A DNA stretch of 41,584 bases. It comes from a virus. The translations under genes and the position numbers were made by a program. Positions 7,946 to 17,262 of the stretch are shown piece by piece. A model generated the notes under the pieces. The model saw only the letters and a list, made by a program, of their open reading frames with translations, was not told the DNA's origin and did no database searches. Every line of letters starts with the position of its first letter. The stretch's first letter is position 1. The stretch lies in the IMG/VR virus record IMGVR_UViG_3300011116_000510, positions 1 through 41,584 of that record; one strand, given 5' to 3'.

Positions 7946-8134
7946 ATGAAGTACCGTTCCGCGAATGATGAAACACGATATTATCCTGCATTGGGTTTGC
8001 TCGTAGAGCCTGACGCTGTGGTAGAATTGCCAAGTGATGTGGAAGCACACGGTCTTATCCCTGTTGCTGAAATAAAGAAGAAGGCGACCATAGAAGAAAC
8101 CGCTACAACAGTAGCCGAAACAGAAGGAGAGTAA
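7946..8134 (+). CDS. Small structural-cluster protein
   Basis: 62 residues with SD AAGGAG. The sequence begins MKYRSANDETRYYPALGLLVEPDAVVELPSDVEAHG and ends in a Lys/Glu/Thr-rich tail. The first 45 residues resemble a short beta-barrel-like phage protein often placed just before the tail tube gene in actinophages. Role unknown. Its tail carries the SD for the following major tail gene. Confidence 0.6.
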   Translation: MKYRSANDETRYYPALGLLVEPDAVVELPSDVEAHGLIPVAEIKKKATIEETATTVAETEGE

Positions 8135-8138
8135 AGCG

Positions 8139-9326
8139 ATGGCTTTACCACGGTATAGGTCGTTTCTCGGTATTGCGAAAGAAGCAACTCGCAGTGCTGG
8201 CGTGAACCCAACGGCTGTAACTGCTAGCGACTATATTCCTGTCTTAGACTTGAAACCTTTTGATAACATCAAGTACCTTGATGATAAAAACTGGCGTGGC
8301 TCTATGGTTGATACTTACGGCACGGTACAGGGTCCGATTTTCTCGGAGTTTGAGTTTAACGGCGATGTGTTCCCAGATACTTTCGGTTACCCAATCGCAG
8401 GTCTATTAGGCGATTATGTACAGAGTGGCGGTTCTGCACCGTACACTCATACTATTTCTGTTAAGAATAGTGGTAATGGTCAGGCGACTTCTTATTCTCT
8501 TACAGATTTCAACGGTAACGATGTCCGCCAATATACAGGCGTACAGTTTGGTTCGGTAGATGTTAAGTTCTCTGCTGAAGGTTTGTTGGAATATACTGCT
8601 ATGGCAAACGGCTATCAGGCTGGCGCAAACGCAACTATTACTACTGCTACTGGTTCTGCTGGCACGGTTACTTACACCGCAGCGAACAATTTTTATGTAG
8701 GTCAGGTCGTTACTATTACAGGTAATACGGCTACTGCGCTCAACTTGTCGAGCCAGACTATCGTTACCGCTTCTGCTACACAGTTCACGGTATCTAACGC
8801 TGCTACTGGTACTGGTACTGGTGGTACGGCTACTGTCGTTACTCCTACTGCTTCTTACAGCACGGTCACGAATGTTCCTGTATGGACTGGTACTACCACT
8901 ATTGCAGGTAGCGTCAGTACACGGTTGGCTGAGGGTAACATCTCAATCAAGCGCGCGCTAACACCTATCTTCACGGTAGACGCTTCGCAGGCACCGTACC
9001 AGATTTTCCAAGGCGCGGTAGAGGTAGAAGGTTCGCTGAAACTAATTTTTGAGGGTAATACTGAACTAAATTACTTCCTGAATAATACTCAGCCGTCGCT
9101 GGATATCGCCTTTAATCAAGGTTCTGGCGGAACTGCTACTAAAGTTCAGTTCACTATGACCAAGTGCGCGTTCCAAGTCGCTAAGATTGACCGTAGCAAA
9201 GACTATGTAGAGTTAGATGTGAACTACAAGGCGATTGCTAACACAACAGATGTTGGTGCTTCTTCGGGTTACAGCCCTATCAAGGTTGTATTACAAAACG
9301 CAAAGAGTACCGCAGTTTACGCATAA
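8139..9326 (+). CDS. Major tail (tube) protein with inserted beta domain
   Basis: 395 residues. The N-terminal KEATRSAGVNPTAVTASDYIPVLDLKPFDNIKYLDDKNWRGSMVDTYGTVQGP and the C-terminal VEGSLKLIFEGNTELNYFLNNTQPSLDIAF are typical of actinophage major tail proteins. Residues about 165-235 are a Thr/Ala/Gly-rich insert (TITTATGSAGTVTYTAANNFYVGQVVTITGNT) resembling Ig-like or bacterial surface beta domains often displayed on tail tubes. SD GAAGGAGAG precedes ATG 8139. The gene order (gp10-like, tail tube, chaperone, tape measure) is canonical for siphoviruses. Confidence 0.85.
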   Translation: MALPRYRSFLGIAKEATRSAGVNPTAVTASDYIPVLDLKPFDNIKYLDDKNWRGSMVDTYGTVQGPIFSEFEFNGDVFPDTFGYPIAGLLGDYVQSGGSAPYTHTISVKNSGNGQATSYSLTDFNGNDVRQYTGVQFGSVDVKFSAEGLLEYTAMANGYQAGANATITTATGSAGTVTYTAANNFYVGQVVTITGNTATALNLSSQTIVTASATQFTVSNAATGTGTGGTATVVTPTASYSTVTNVPVWTGTTTIAGSVSTRLAEGNISIKRALTPIFTVDASQAPYQIFQGAVEVEGSLKLIFEGNTELNYFLNNTQPSLDIAFNQGSGGTATKVQFTMTKCAFQVAKIDRSKDYVELDVNYKAIANTTDVGASSGYSPIKVVLQNAKSTAVYA

Positions 9327-9343
9327 CAAATTAGGAGAAGGCA

Positions 9344-9691
9344 ATGCGGAAAGAAGTATTTGGCGGTTGGGTTGAATTACGCGACCCAGATTTAGTACCA
9401 GAACGGTTACGGCGACCTGTATTTGAGAAAAGTACGGAAGGCGCAGCGTTAGTAGCGAACGGCGACGATGTTAGTGCTGAAACTATTTCGTTCTTTAGCG
9501 AGTTCAACGACACACTCGTTATCGCTTTAGTTTCGTCTTGGTCGTTCGGTGATGTGATTAGTATGGAAGCGTTGTTGGATTTACCTGCACGGTCATACGA
9601 CGATGTTCGTAACATAGTCACACCGTTCCTGACACAACTAATGCCTGATTTCGGTGTAGACCCAGACCCAAAAGTAATTACCGAACTTTAG
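9344..9691 (+). CDS. Tail assembly chaperone, short form (gpG-like)
   Basis: 115 residues with SD GGAGAAGG. Acidic, mostly helical protein directly before the tape measure gene, where siphoviruses encode chaperones that coat the tape measure protein during tail assembly. The zero-frame product ends at TAG 9689-9691. A CCCAAAA heptamer six codons before the stop allows a -1 shift into a 72-codon extension. No sequence motif defines these chaperones; position plus the slippery site is the evidence. Confidence 0.85.
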   Translation: MRKEVFGGWVELRDPDLVPERLRRPVFEKSTEGAALVANGDDVSAETISFFSEFNDTLVIALVSSWSFGDVISMEALLDLPARSYDDVRNIVTPFLTQLMPDFGVDPDPKVITEL

Positions 9692-9891
9692 AGCGTATCC
9701 GTTGGGTACTTCAAGGCAATAAAGCAGACGAGCGTTATCCGTTCCCTCTTTATGTGCGTGATTTCCTAATTGCTAAAAGGTTCGGTTGGACTAAGCAACA
9801 GATAGATGAACAACCTGCCGTATGGCTGGATTGGTTGCTTGCGTTAGACGGATTATGGCAAGAAGTGGAAAACGACGCGCATAAAGCGTAG
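9344..9891 (+). CDS. Tail assembly chaperone, -1 frameshift fusion (gpGT-like)
   Basis: Reading shifts back one base at CCCAAAA (9667-9673) and continues SNYRTLERIRWVLQGNKAD to a stop at 9889-9891, giving about 182 residues: 110 from the zero frame plus 72. The extension carries the usual features of gpT-type domains: YPFPLYVRDFLIAKRFGW and AVWLDWLLALDGLWQEVEN. It has no start codon or SD of its own, so frameshifting is the only plausible way to make it. The long form normally bridges the tape measure protein and tube subunits. Confidence 0.85.
9667..9673 (+). other. Programmed -1 ribosomal frameshift site CCCAAAA
   Basis: The heptamer lies in the correct phase (C CCA AAA) relative to the chaperone frame and is followed by a continuous open -1 frame of 72 codons ending just before the tape measure gene. 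This matches the conserved frameshift between the two tail chaperone frames in lambda-like and actinobacterial siphoviruses. Confidence 0.85.
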
Positions 9892-9921
9892 AATAGTAAG
9901 AACCGTCTGTGAGGAATAACC

Positions 9922-11976
9922 GTGGCTGACCAAGATTTACCACCTATCTATGTGCAGTTTAAGGCTGATATTGCCCAGTTAATGGCTTCACTGCAACAGA
10001 TAGATAGCGGTTTAGAAAAATTCAAAAACGGTGCGGAAGACGCAGGCAAATCTGCTCAAAATCTAGGCGCACAAACCGTCGCTGCTGGTGTGCTTATCGC
10101 ACAAACATTAACTGCTGCTTGGCAGAAAGCCTATGCTTTCGCTAAAGAATCTATGAACGCTTTTGCTACGGTCGGTGGCGAAGTTAATAAAATGCGTAAA
10201 GTATTGGGTGGTTCCGCCGAGGATATGAGCCAACTACGGTTCGCAGGCGAGGCTACTGGTGTTAGTTCTCAAAAACTAATAGTCGCTATCCGTTCTCTTT
10301 CAGGGCATTTGAGTAAGAACGATAAAGTCGCGCAGAGCCTAAATATGACTTACCGTGACCAAAAAGGACAGTTACTTCCGACTAACGAAATCCTCGGAAA
10401 GATTGCAGATAAGTTTGCAAAAATGCCTGACGGTTTAGAGAAGACGGCTGCTGCTACTCGTATTTTCGGTCGCTCTGGTATAGATATGCTTTCTATGCTG
10501 AGTAAGGGTTCTGTTGGGTTACAGGAACTGTACGAGAATGCAAATAAGTTAGGTCTAACTCTTAGTGGCGACGACTTAACTGCGGTCAAACAATACACGA
10601 TTAACCAGCGAGAGTTACACGCTGCGATTCAGGGTGTTCAGGTTGAGATTGGCAAAAATGTTATGCCTATTCTGACTTCACTCGCGTACTTTACTCGTAC
10701 AGAAATTATCCCAGCCTTTAAAGATTTTGCAGACGGTATTTTTGGTGTTAGAGGCGCATTAACGAACACCGAGGGCAAATTCTATACTTGGGGTGAGAAG
10801 GTTCGCGGTGTTATTGCTTGGGTTGTGCAATGGCGCGATATTCTCCTCAAGATAGCAAAAATTATTGCTATTACTTTCGCTGTCGGTAAGATTATTTCCT
10901 ATTTCAACACTTTTGCTGCTGGTCTTGCTAGCGTAATGAAGTGGGGTCAGGCTATGATTAAGATTTTCCGTGCCGTGGCTGCTGCTGAATCTTTGGCTGC
11001 TGTCGCAGGAGCGTTTGCTACTGGTGGTATTAACCTCGCTGCTGGTGCTGCTGCTTTGGCTATCGGTGCTGGTGTCGGGCTACTCGCTTGGAGTAAAGGT
11101 CTTTTTGATACACCTGATTTTGAGTTACCGAAACTTCCAGATATCAAGGCTGCGGATAACCCTGACGCTGACCCGATGAAAGAGTTTAGTCAAAAAACTG
11201 TGAAACGGAAGATGAAAACTTTCCGCGATACTTTAATGGAAGAAATCCAGAAAACAAAGTTTGCGATTCGGTTGCAGAGGCTCGGCGGTTCCGAAAATTT
11301 TGTCCAAAGTTTATTGGGTGGCGAGAATTGGCGTGCTGATGCCCAGCGACTTATCGGCGGTGGTAAGGCTGCGGTGAAAGAGATGATGGGTCTGTGGCGA
11401 CAGACCGAGGCTGGTCGTAAAGAATTAGTGGAATCCCGATACATTTCGGAGATGAAAAAGTTAAAAGAATTAGACGGTGCTATCCGTAGCATAGAAGCAA
11501 ACGCGAGTTTATCTTTTGAAACTATGCAGAATCGTTCGTTCCGTCAGCGTATTGCGGATATGAATTTCTATGTGAAGCAGGCTGCTGCGGTGGTTAAGGC
11601 TGCTCAGGCTGAAGAAAATAAAACTCGTGGCACGAAAGCCCATGTGGAAGCAGTAAATACTCTCAATAGTGCCGTTATTCAGCAGGCAAAGTTGCAGGCT
11701 AAGGCGAACGAAATGGTCGCGGAGAATGCTAAAGCGGTCGCAGAGCAGAACAGGCAACAAACTCTACTTAATAACACTATGTCCGCTAGTAATAGTTACT
11801 TGGCTGCGCAGGTTCGCACTTCGGGTGTGACAGCATCTCAGGCTGGTTCGTTTATTGAGGTTCCTGTAATTATTGACGGTCAGACTGTTTTCCGAGTAAT
11901 ACAGAAACATTCTTTGATGAACGACCGTCGTAATGTTTCTAACGGTTTATCTAAGTCGGGCAGTACCATTGGCTAA
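9922..11976 (+). CDS. Tape measure protein
   Basis: 684 residues from GTG 9922 with SD GAGGA. Residues 1-30 (PPIYVQFKADIAQLMASLQQIDSGLEKF) and the following coiled-coil are typical of tape measure proteins. Hydrophobic stretches lie at about 305-345 (ILLKIAKIIAITFAVGKII) and 350-395 (Ala/Gly-rich, AAGAAALAIGAGVGLLAW), the usual membrane-inserting segments. The C-terminal third is helical and charged. At roughly 1.5 angstrom per residue the tail would be near 100 nm (inference). No peptidase domain is visible. The next gene overlaps its end. Confidence 0.88.
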   Translation: MADQDLPPIYVQFKADIAQLMASLQQIDSGLEKFKNGAEDAGKSAQNLGAQTVAAGVLIAQTLTAAWQKAYAFAKESMNAFATVGGEVNKMRKVLGGSAEDMSQLRFAGEATGVSSQKLIVAIRSLSGHLSKNDKVAQSLNMTYRDQKGQLLPTNEILGKIADKFAKMPDGLEKTAAATRIFGRSGIDMLSMLSKGSVGLQELYENANKLGLTLSGDDLTAVKQYTINQRELHAAIQGVQVEIGKNVMPILTSLAYFTRTEIIPAFKDFADGIFGVRGALTNTEGKFYTWGEKVRGVIAWVVQWRDILLKIAKIIAITFAVGKIISYFNTFAAGLASVMKWGQAMIKIFRAVAAAESLAAVAGAFATGGINLAAGAAALAIGAGVGLLAWSKGLFDTPDFELPKLPDIKAADNPDADPMKEFSQKTVKRKMKTFRDTLMEEIQKTKFAIRLQRLGGSENFVQSLLGGENWRADAQRLIGGGKAAVKEMMGLWRQTEAGRKELVESRYISEMKKLKELDGAIRSIEANASLSFETMQNRSFRQRIADMNFYVKQAAAVVKAAQAEENKTRGTKAHVEAVNTLNSAVIQQAKLQAKANEMVAENAKAVAEQNRQQTLLNNTMSASNSYLAAQVRTSGVTASQAGSFIEVPVIIDGQTVFRVIQKHSLMNDRRNVSNGLSKSGSTIG

Positions 11977-14900
11977 AGATGTACCTTATGTCGGCGTGGC
12001 TTTTTCGCCACAGATTCAACCGAATACACCGTGGTACAAGTTTCTAAATACTAATTCTAGTTCTTCTTACCCTTCCACTACTGCTCCGACGAGTTTGTCC
12101 TCTAACATAACAAACCGTACCTATTCTTTTTCCACTCGTCGCGGTCGTAATTACGAATTGGGTCGTATTGAGGCTGGTTCTTGCGATATTGTCGTTGATG
12201 ATACGGATAGTTCGTTTGACCCGAACAATACTTCTAGCCAGTTTTATCCCAATTTGTTGCCGTTCCGACCTTTATCGGTTCATTGCGCTTATCCGCTTAC
12301 AGGCAATTTACTCAACGACACCAACCTTGCGCCTCTCGGTTCGGATACTACGCGCATATCCGTAGGTGCGAATGATTCTAATTTTGAGTTAGGTGTTATT
12401 AGTAACTGGAAAGGTACAGGGCTATTAGCGAACACCGCACCGTATAGCGGAACCTACTGCCTATGGGTAAATTATCTTGGTAGCGCAAATCTTGATGTGC
12501 CTACGGTCGCTGGGAAACAGGTAACTATTTCTTTCTACTACCGCCATACAGGCGCGACGACTTCTAATACTTTCTATGTCTATGACGGTGGCTATCTATC
12601 TTCGGGTAGTAATCTTCTCGGAAGTGTCGCTCTGCCTAATAATTCGAGCGCGTGGACGCAGAAAACTATTACGGTGACGCCTTCGTCTTCTAAATTATCT
12701 TTCAGGACTACATCATCTTTGACAGGTACGGCGTATCTGAAATTAGATAATGTGCAGGTTGAGTTTGGTTCTTCTGCTGGCACTTACACTACAACAGGTC
12801 CTACGGTCTATAACCTTTTTAACGGTTTCGTTGAGCGTTATCCTACTAATTCGCAAGCACCTAACCGTAGCGAGGCAAGCATTGTTGCGACGGACGCGAT
12901 TGCTTCTATGTCGCAAGTTAATTTGCAGGGTTTCTATCAGGCGCAAGTCTTCACGGATACGAGTCCTGCGCTGTATTACTATCCTATGTCAGATAATGCT
13001 GGCTCTACTACGGCTGCGAACAATAGCGCATACAGTCAATTACCTTTAACTCCTGCGACATTAAACAATTACGCTAGCAATATTACTTTCGGTGAGGAAA
13101 GCGCAAAGACTGGCGTACTCGGCGGTGCAACGACAGGTGTTACGACCTACACAATCGCTGGTAATGGCAACTTACCGCAGGGTACTTATCTTGGTAATCA
13201 AGCGGTGCAAGATATCTCTTTCGCTTCTGGGCAGACCTATACTTTCAGTTTTTGGGTTCGTGAAGATTTCTCCACGGCAGATAACCTATTTTTCTTCGCT
13301 AATTATCTTGGCAGTAACACTACTGGTTCGCCTTCAGACAATATGTTCGGCGTCGGTCTAAGTAATAGTGGAAAGTTTGCTGCTTATGCCTCTTCTACGG
13401 CTGGCGGTGACCAACGGTTTTTGTCCTCAACAACTATTGTCGCTGGGCAGTGGTATTTCGTTAGTCTCGCGGTGACCTACAACGGTGGCAATAGTTACAA
13501 CCTAGATTTAACTGTGAACGATACTACGACTACCAATGTTTGGAGCAACGGAAACGCGAACATCACGGTAGATAATTTCTTTATCGGCGGTGCTGGTCTA
13601 TTTCCAACTGGTACGAGTTTCGCTCATTTCACGGTGCATAGAGGTGCTATTCAGCCTGTGGATTATTACGCTGTCGGTGCTTACGCGCAGGCAACGAATA
13701 GTAGCGTGCCAGAGCAGACAGGTACACGGTTCTCTAACACTATGGAATACTTTAGCGGTTTCGCTAATGTGCCGACCTATCACGATTTAGGCGTTTCCCA
13801 AATGTTGGAGTTCAGTCCGACGAATACACCTTTAGTAGATTACATACAAACTATTGCGGATACTGAAGGTGGCGAGTGGTATGTGGACGGCGAAGGTTAT
13901 GTAACTTTCAAAGATAGGCATTCGCGTTTACAAAAGTTAGTTCCAAAAGTCGTTTTTGGCGACGGTTCTGGGGAAATACCTTTTGAGAATACGGAAACTA
14001 TTTACAACTATGACCCGACTTATGTGTACAACAATGTGACTGTTTCTCGCGCGAACGGTGTAGTGGTGAACGCGCAAGACCAGCAGAGTTTAACTAACTA
14101 TTTCCCTCGTTCTTACGATAGGCAACTTTACAATACTTCAGATTCGGAAGCGGTAGATGCTGCTTATTTCTTATTGTCACGGTACAGTAGCCCACAGAAA
14201 CGCGCGGAGAAAATAGTTTTAACACCTGCTGCTAATCCTGCTGTTTGGAGCACGGCGTTAAGTTTGGAAATAGGCGACTTAGTGCGTATTAACGAGAGAC
14301 CTCTCGGTGGAGTTAATTCTTCGGTTGATTGTTTTATCGAGGCGGTCGAACATAGTTACGAAGGTCAGAGCGGTGACTGGATTACGACGGTTACGCTTTC
14401 TCCAGTTTTCCGCTACTACTGGAATTTATCTACTGTGAGTCTAATAGTTGATGGTGGCACAACAAACAATAATCTTGTTGTTACTAAATCTGGTAGCACT
14501 CTGGGTAATAAGCGTGACATTATCGCTGGGCAACTATTGCAGGGTACGGATAGCCCTAGCGGTTTTACTTCTATTTTTGTTGTCGCTGGAGCAGTAACAG
14601 AAACTAGCACGACGATAAGTATGCCTGTTCAGTCTCTCGGATACATCACTAGCGGTAGCAACACAATACTATCCACAACATTGACGAGCAGTATTCTTAT
14701 GGATACTACGACGACGGCGACGCTCGCTGATTCTACGCTCGACAGCACGACAGGTAGTTATCTAATAGATAGCGAAATAGTTTCGGGTTCGGTATCTGGT
14801 AATACGCTAACTATTACTGCTCGCGCACAGTTTTCTACGATACAAACGGCTGCTGGTACTGCCAGTACAGGTGGTAATTCTTATTCTCATTTGTCTGGTT

Positions 14901-15580
14901 CCACGGTTTATTACATTAGTAATGGTGGCGTTATCCCGACAGGTACGGTTACAGAGATTTTGCCAAACCAGATTACGAGTTACCCTTATGCCCTAGATAC
15001 GGTATCGCGCGATGCGTTTTCTACTCTTGGCTCTTGGGTGGGTACGCTAAACACAGGTACTTATACTAATTCTGCTGGTACGGTTAAATACAGCACTTTC
15101 ACCGCCAACCCTACGCAAGACTTCCTAAATTATCCGCAGAGCGACCTTACGGCTGGACAGTTATTGAGTATCGGGTCTGAGAATGTTGCAGTAGTGTCGG
15201 TTAGCCAGCCAACTTCGACGGCTAATTGGACTCTAAATGCCCATAAAGTTACGCAATCTGCTGCTACATTATCCGCAGACCTATCTTTAGACGCGACTAC
15301 GGTGACGACGAGTAGTGCGGTAACTGCTAGCGCAATCCTTATAGATAACGAGTTTATGACCGTTACTGCTGGTTCTGGTACGACTTCTTTGACGGTTGTT
15401 CGTGGTACTCCTGATTCTGCGGTGTGGGGAATCCTTAATAGCGGTCAGCATTTTTCTGGCGCGACTATATATACTTTAGTGAACGCAGGTTGTAGTGGAA
15501 CATATGCTGCAAACTCTGGCATAATAGAGGGATACAACAAGACGACTGCTGTTTCTGGCACGGCTAGATTGGGTTACTAA
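11933..15580 (+). CDS. Large minor tail protein with carbohydrate-binding-like and LamG-like domains
   Basis: About 1,215 residues. The start is uncertain: ATG 11933 overlaps the tape measure gene by 44 bases without a clear SD, and TTG 11969 is an alternative. The first 110 residues (YSFSTRRGRNYELGRIEAGSCDIVVDDTDSSFDP) resemble distal-tail/baseplate proteins of actinophages. Residues about 155-275 have a CBM4/9-like pattern (NWKGTGLLANTAPYSGTYCLWV, VTISFYYRHTG, LKLDNVQVEFG). Residues about 410-540 have a concanavalin/LamG pattern (YTFSFWVRED, GQWYFVSLAVTYNGG, DNFFIGG). Residues 620-830 look like a tail-associated baseplate core. The remainder is Thr/Ser-rich beta repeat. Likely combines baseplate hub and glycan-binding functions. 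Confidence 0.7.
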   Translation: MFLTVYLSRAVPLAKDVPYVGVAFSPQIQPNTPWYKFLNTNSSSSYPSTTAPTSLSSNITNRTYSFSTRRGRNYELGRIEAGSCDIVVDDTDSSFDPNNTSSQFYPNLLPFRPLSVHCAYPLTGNLLNDTNLAPLGSDTTRISVGANDSNFELGVISNWKGTGLLANTAPYSGTYCLWVNYLGSANLDVPTVAGKQVTISFYYRHTGATTSNTFYVYDGGYLSSGSNLLGSVALPNNSSAWTQKTITVTPSSSKLSFRTTSSLTGTAYLKLDNVQVEFGSSAGTYTTTGPTVYNLFNGFVERYPTNSQAPNRSEASIVATDAIASMSQVNLQGFYQAQVFTDTSPALYYYPMSDNAGSTTAANNSAYSQLPLTPATLNNYASNITFGEESAKTGVLGGATTGVTTYTIAGNGNLPQGTYLGNQAVQDISFASGQTYTFSFWVREDFSTADNLFFFANYLGSNTTGSPSDNMFGVGLSNSGKFAAYASSTAGGDQRFLSSTTIVAGQWYFVSLAVTYNGGNSYNLDLTVNDTTTTNVWSNGNANITVDNFFIGGAGLFPTGTSFAHFTVHRGAIQPVDYYAVGAYAQATNSSVPEQTGTRFSNTMEYFSGFANVPTYHDLGVSQMLEFSPTNTPLVDYIQTIADTEGGEWYVDGEGYVTFKDRHSRLQKLVPKVVFGDGSGEIPFENTETIYNYDPTYVYNNVTVSRANGVVVNAQDQQSLTNYFPRSYDRQLYNTSDSEAVDAAYFLLSRYSSPQKRAEKIVLTPAANPAVWSTALSLEIGDLVRINERPLGGVNSSVDCFIEAVEHSYEGQSGDWITTVTLSPVFRYYWNLSTVSLIVDGGTTNNNLVVTKSGSTLGNKRDIIAGQLLQGTDSPSGFTSIFVVAGAVTETSTTISMPVQSLGYITSGSNTILSTTLTSSILMDTTTTATLADSTLDSTTGSYLIDSEIVSGSVSGNTLTITARAQFSTIQTAAGTASTGGNSYSHLSGSTVYYISNGGVIPTGTVTEILPNQITSYPYALDTVSRDAFSTLGSWVGTLNTGTYTNSAGTVKYSTFTANPTQDFLNYPQSDLTAGQLLSIGSENVAVVSVSQPTSTANWTLNAHKVTQSAATLSADLSLDATTVTTSSAVTASAILIDNEFMTVTAGSGTTSLTVVRGTPDSAVWGILNSGQHFSGATIYTLVNAGCSGTYAANSGIIEGYNKTTAVSGTARLGY

Positions 15581-16122
15581 TGATTGTTCCGAGTACGCGT
15601 ATCTTCACGGCAGGTGAGGTAGAAACTGGTGCTTATCTAAATAGCGCGGTTACGAATATGGGTAACTTTATGCTCGGAAAGCCTGTCGCGCAATTAACTT
15701 CTACTGCTGCTACGGCTGTGGCTGCTACGACTGCGGTACCGTTACCCTTTTCTGTCGCCAACTTGAATCGCGATAATTCTTGGTCGTCAGGTACGAACCC
15801 AACGAGGTACACGGCGCAGACCGCAGGTTGGTATTTTATACAAGGAGAAGCGCATTGGGCTGCGTTGGCAGGAACATACCGCGCTTGCTATTTACGCAAA
15901 AACGCTGCTGCTACTGGTGTCGCTGGTTCTCTGCACCAAATTCTCGGTTCTAGCACATCATCACAGACAACACATTGCGCTTCACTCGTGTATTTGAACG
16001 GTACAACGGATTATGTGGAACTAATTGGTGTTAGCGGTACAGCAACTGCTCTTGTCGCTAGTAGTATTACAGGCGCGCCGACCACGACCGCGTGTATGAA
16101 CATAGTGTGGGTTTCCTTGTAA
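15580..16122 (+). CDS. C1q/TNF-like minor tail protein, candidate receptor-binding protein
   Basis: 180 residues, ATG overlapping the previous stop (TAATG). The first 45 residues are a tail-attachment segment (STRIFTAGEVETGAYLNSAVTNMGNFML). The rest has the pattern of phage C1q-like trimeric heads: RYTAQTAGWYFIQGEAHWAA, YRACYLRKNA, then GTTDYVELIGVSGT and a terminal ACMNIVWVSL strand. Such domains commonly end phage receptor-binding proteins. It is the last virion gene before lysis, where host-range proteins often sit. Confidence 0.7.
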   Translation: MIVPSTRIFTAGEVETGAYLNSAVTNMGNFMLGKPVAQLTSTAATAVAATTAVPLPFSVANLNRDNSWSSGTNPTRYTAQTAGWYFIQGEAHWAALAGTYRACYLRKNAAATGVAGSLHQILGSSTSSQTTHCASLVYLNGTTDYVELIGVSGTATALVASSITGAPTTTACMNIVWVSL

Positions 16123-16433
16123 TGAATCCAATAACGACCGCGAGCGCAATCCAATTATCTAGCCTAATCGTAACTTCGGGCTTAGGAATCTACGGTATTT
16201 GGCGCAGAATAGATAAACGGCAACACAGTTTTGACATTGAGCAAGCGGTAATGATGCAGAAAATTGACTATATTACAAACCAGTTCGGTCCGAACGGTGG
16301 CGGTCTGCGACAGGCTGTGAATGATATGTCTCGCAAAATTGACTCCATAGATGCTAGGGTTAATGTTATTGCTACGGACTTATCGGAAACTTCTGGTAGG
16401 TTTGACCAGCACATTATAGAAAGCAGGAACTAA
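16122..16433 (+). CDS. Membrane-anchored coiled-coil protein of the lysis cassette (holin-like)
   Basis: 103 residues from ATG 16122, which overlaps the previous TAA (TAATG); the longer frame starts inside the upstream gene. One membrane segment (about 8-27, AIQLSSLIVTSGLGIYGIWR) is followed by a long soluble helix with heptad spacing (IEQAVMMQKIDYI to IESRN). This layout is common in small membrane proteins next to actinophage lysins. It could be a holin partner, antiholin or spanin-like factor. Coupled to the next gene by TAATG. Confidence 0.55.
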   Translation: MNPITTASAIQLSSLIVTSGLGIYGIWRRIDKRQHSFDIEQAVMMQKIDYITNQFGPNGGGLRQAVNDMSRKIDSIDARVNVIATDLSETSGRFDQHIIESRN

Positions 16434-16633
16434 TGCACGGTTTTAAACTTTGGTTAGCGCAAAGCCCACTAGCGACGGCGTTCAAAATTGGTGTCGGCGC
16501 AGGATTAGCGTGGCTACTCGATAATGTTGGTTCGCTAAACTTATCGCCAGCATTCACGACGGTCGTCATTATGGCGGTTACTATCGCGATTAACGCTCTC
16601 AATACAGAAGACCAACGGTACGGAAGGAAATAG
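16433..16633 (+). CDS. Holin, two membrane segments
   Basis: 66 residues with two predicted membrane helices (about 15-33, ATAFKIGVGAGLAWLLDNV; and 40-56, AFTTVVIMAVTIAINAL), a short loop and a charged C-terminus (NTEDQRYGRK). The size, topology and position directly upstream of the endolysin fit a class II-type holin that permeabilises the membrane at lysis. The gene starts inside the preceding stop codon and ends one base before the endolysin ATG. Confidence 0.7.
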   Translation: MHGFKLWLAQSPLATAFKIGVGAGLAWLLDNVGSLNLSPAFTTVVIMAVTIAINALNTEDQRYGRK

Positions 16634-16634
16634 A

Positions 16635-17036
16635 ATGTACCCAGTTAAAAAAGTTAAAATCACTTGCGACTATGGGGTGAAAGGCGACCAGTGGATGTCT
16701 GGTTCGCACCAAGGCTATGACTTTGGTGGCAGAGTAGGCACAGATGTTTTCGCTATTGCCAATGGCACGGTGGTTGGTGTAGGTATTTGGGGTTCAGCGT
16801 TCGGTAAGTACGCTCCTGTAATTAAGCACGGAACATTATTCCCTCGCTATGTTGTCTACGGTCATGTTCGTATGAGTACCGTACATACTGGGCAGAAAGT
16901 CAAAATCGGGCAGAAGATTGCCGAGATTGGTGTAGAAGGTAATAGCGGTGGACCTCATGTCCATGTAGAGGGTCAGCGTACAAAATGGTGGAAACCTAGC
17001 GGTGGCGTTCGTCTAGAATCTTTATTCAAGATTTAG
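16635..17036 (+). CDS. M23 family peptidase endolysin
   Basis: 133 residues with SD GGAAGG. The zinc-binding M23 motifs are complete: HxxxD in SHQGYDFGG (about 29-33) and HxH in GPHVHVEG (about 109-111); the YGHVRM segment supplies a further His near residue 79. This endopeptidase should cleave peptide cross-bridges in peptidoglycan. It has no amidase, lysozyme or wall-binding domain, so it is a minimal single-domain lysin, unusually small for actinophages. The upstream holin-like genes complete the cassette. Confidence 0.85.
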   Translation: MYPVKKVKITCDYGVKGDQWMSGSHQGYDFGGRVGTDVFAIANGTVVGVGIWGSAFGKYAPVIKHGTLFPRYVVYGHVRMSTVHTGQKVKIGQKIAEIGVEGNSGGPHVHVEGQRTKWWKPSGGVRLESLFKI

Positions 17037-17058
17037 TTACGCGTAACACGGTAGCAGT

Positions 17059-17262
17059 ATGGCTAGTAAATGTGGGATAGCGAAAGTTTATGAGTCTATG
17101 TCTGAGGAAGACCGTAAGGCTTTGCGCGCTCTACTTTCCGCGCCTGTACATATAGCGTCTGCTGCTTCGGTTTCTAGAGAGTTAGCGACGGCTGGTTATG
17201 TCGTGGGTTATCAAATAGTTTCTCGTCACCGCGCAGGTTCTTGTTCTTGCGAGGTATTGTGA
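17059..17262 (+). CDS. Small helical protein, possible DNA-binding
   Basis: 67 residues. Two helices around ADRKALRALLSAP-like and SVSRELATAGYVVGYQIVSRHR segments could form a helix-turn-helix resembling the N-terminal domain of small terminases or resolvases. The C-terminus is Cys-rich (GSCSCEVL). It is coupled to the metallophosphoesterase by overlapping GTGA. SD is weak. Function not recognised. Confidence 0.55.
   Translation: MASKCGIAKVYESMSEEDRKALRALLSAPVHIASAASVSRELATAGYVVGYQIVSRHRAGSCSCEVL

Noticed and set aside
10350-10598. Long antisense reading frames within tail and structural genes (for example also 4023-4394 and 34165-34608)
   Set aside because: Codon-biased shadows of the + strand genes; no ribosome-binding site, coupling or recognisable protein pattern.
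17036-17047. 12-base perfect palindrome GTTACGCGTAAC after the endolysin stop
   Set aside because: Too short and not followed by a T-run; palindromes of this size may occur by chance, and no second copy was noticed.
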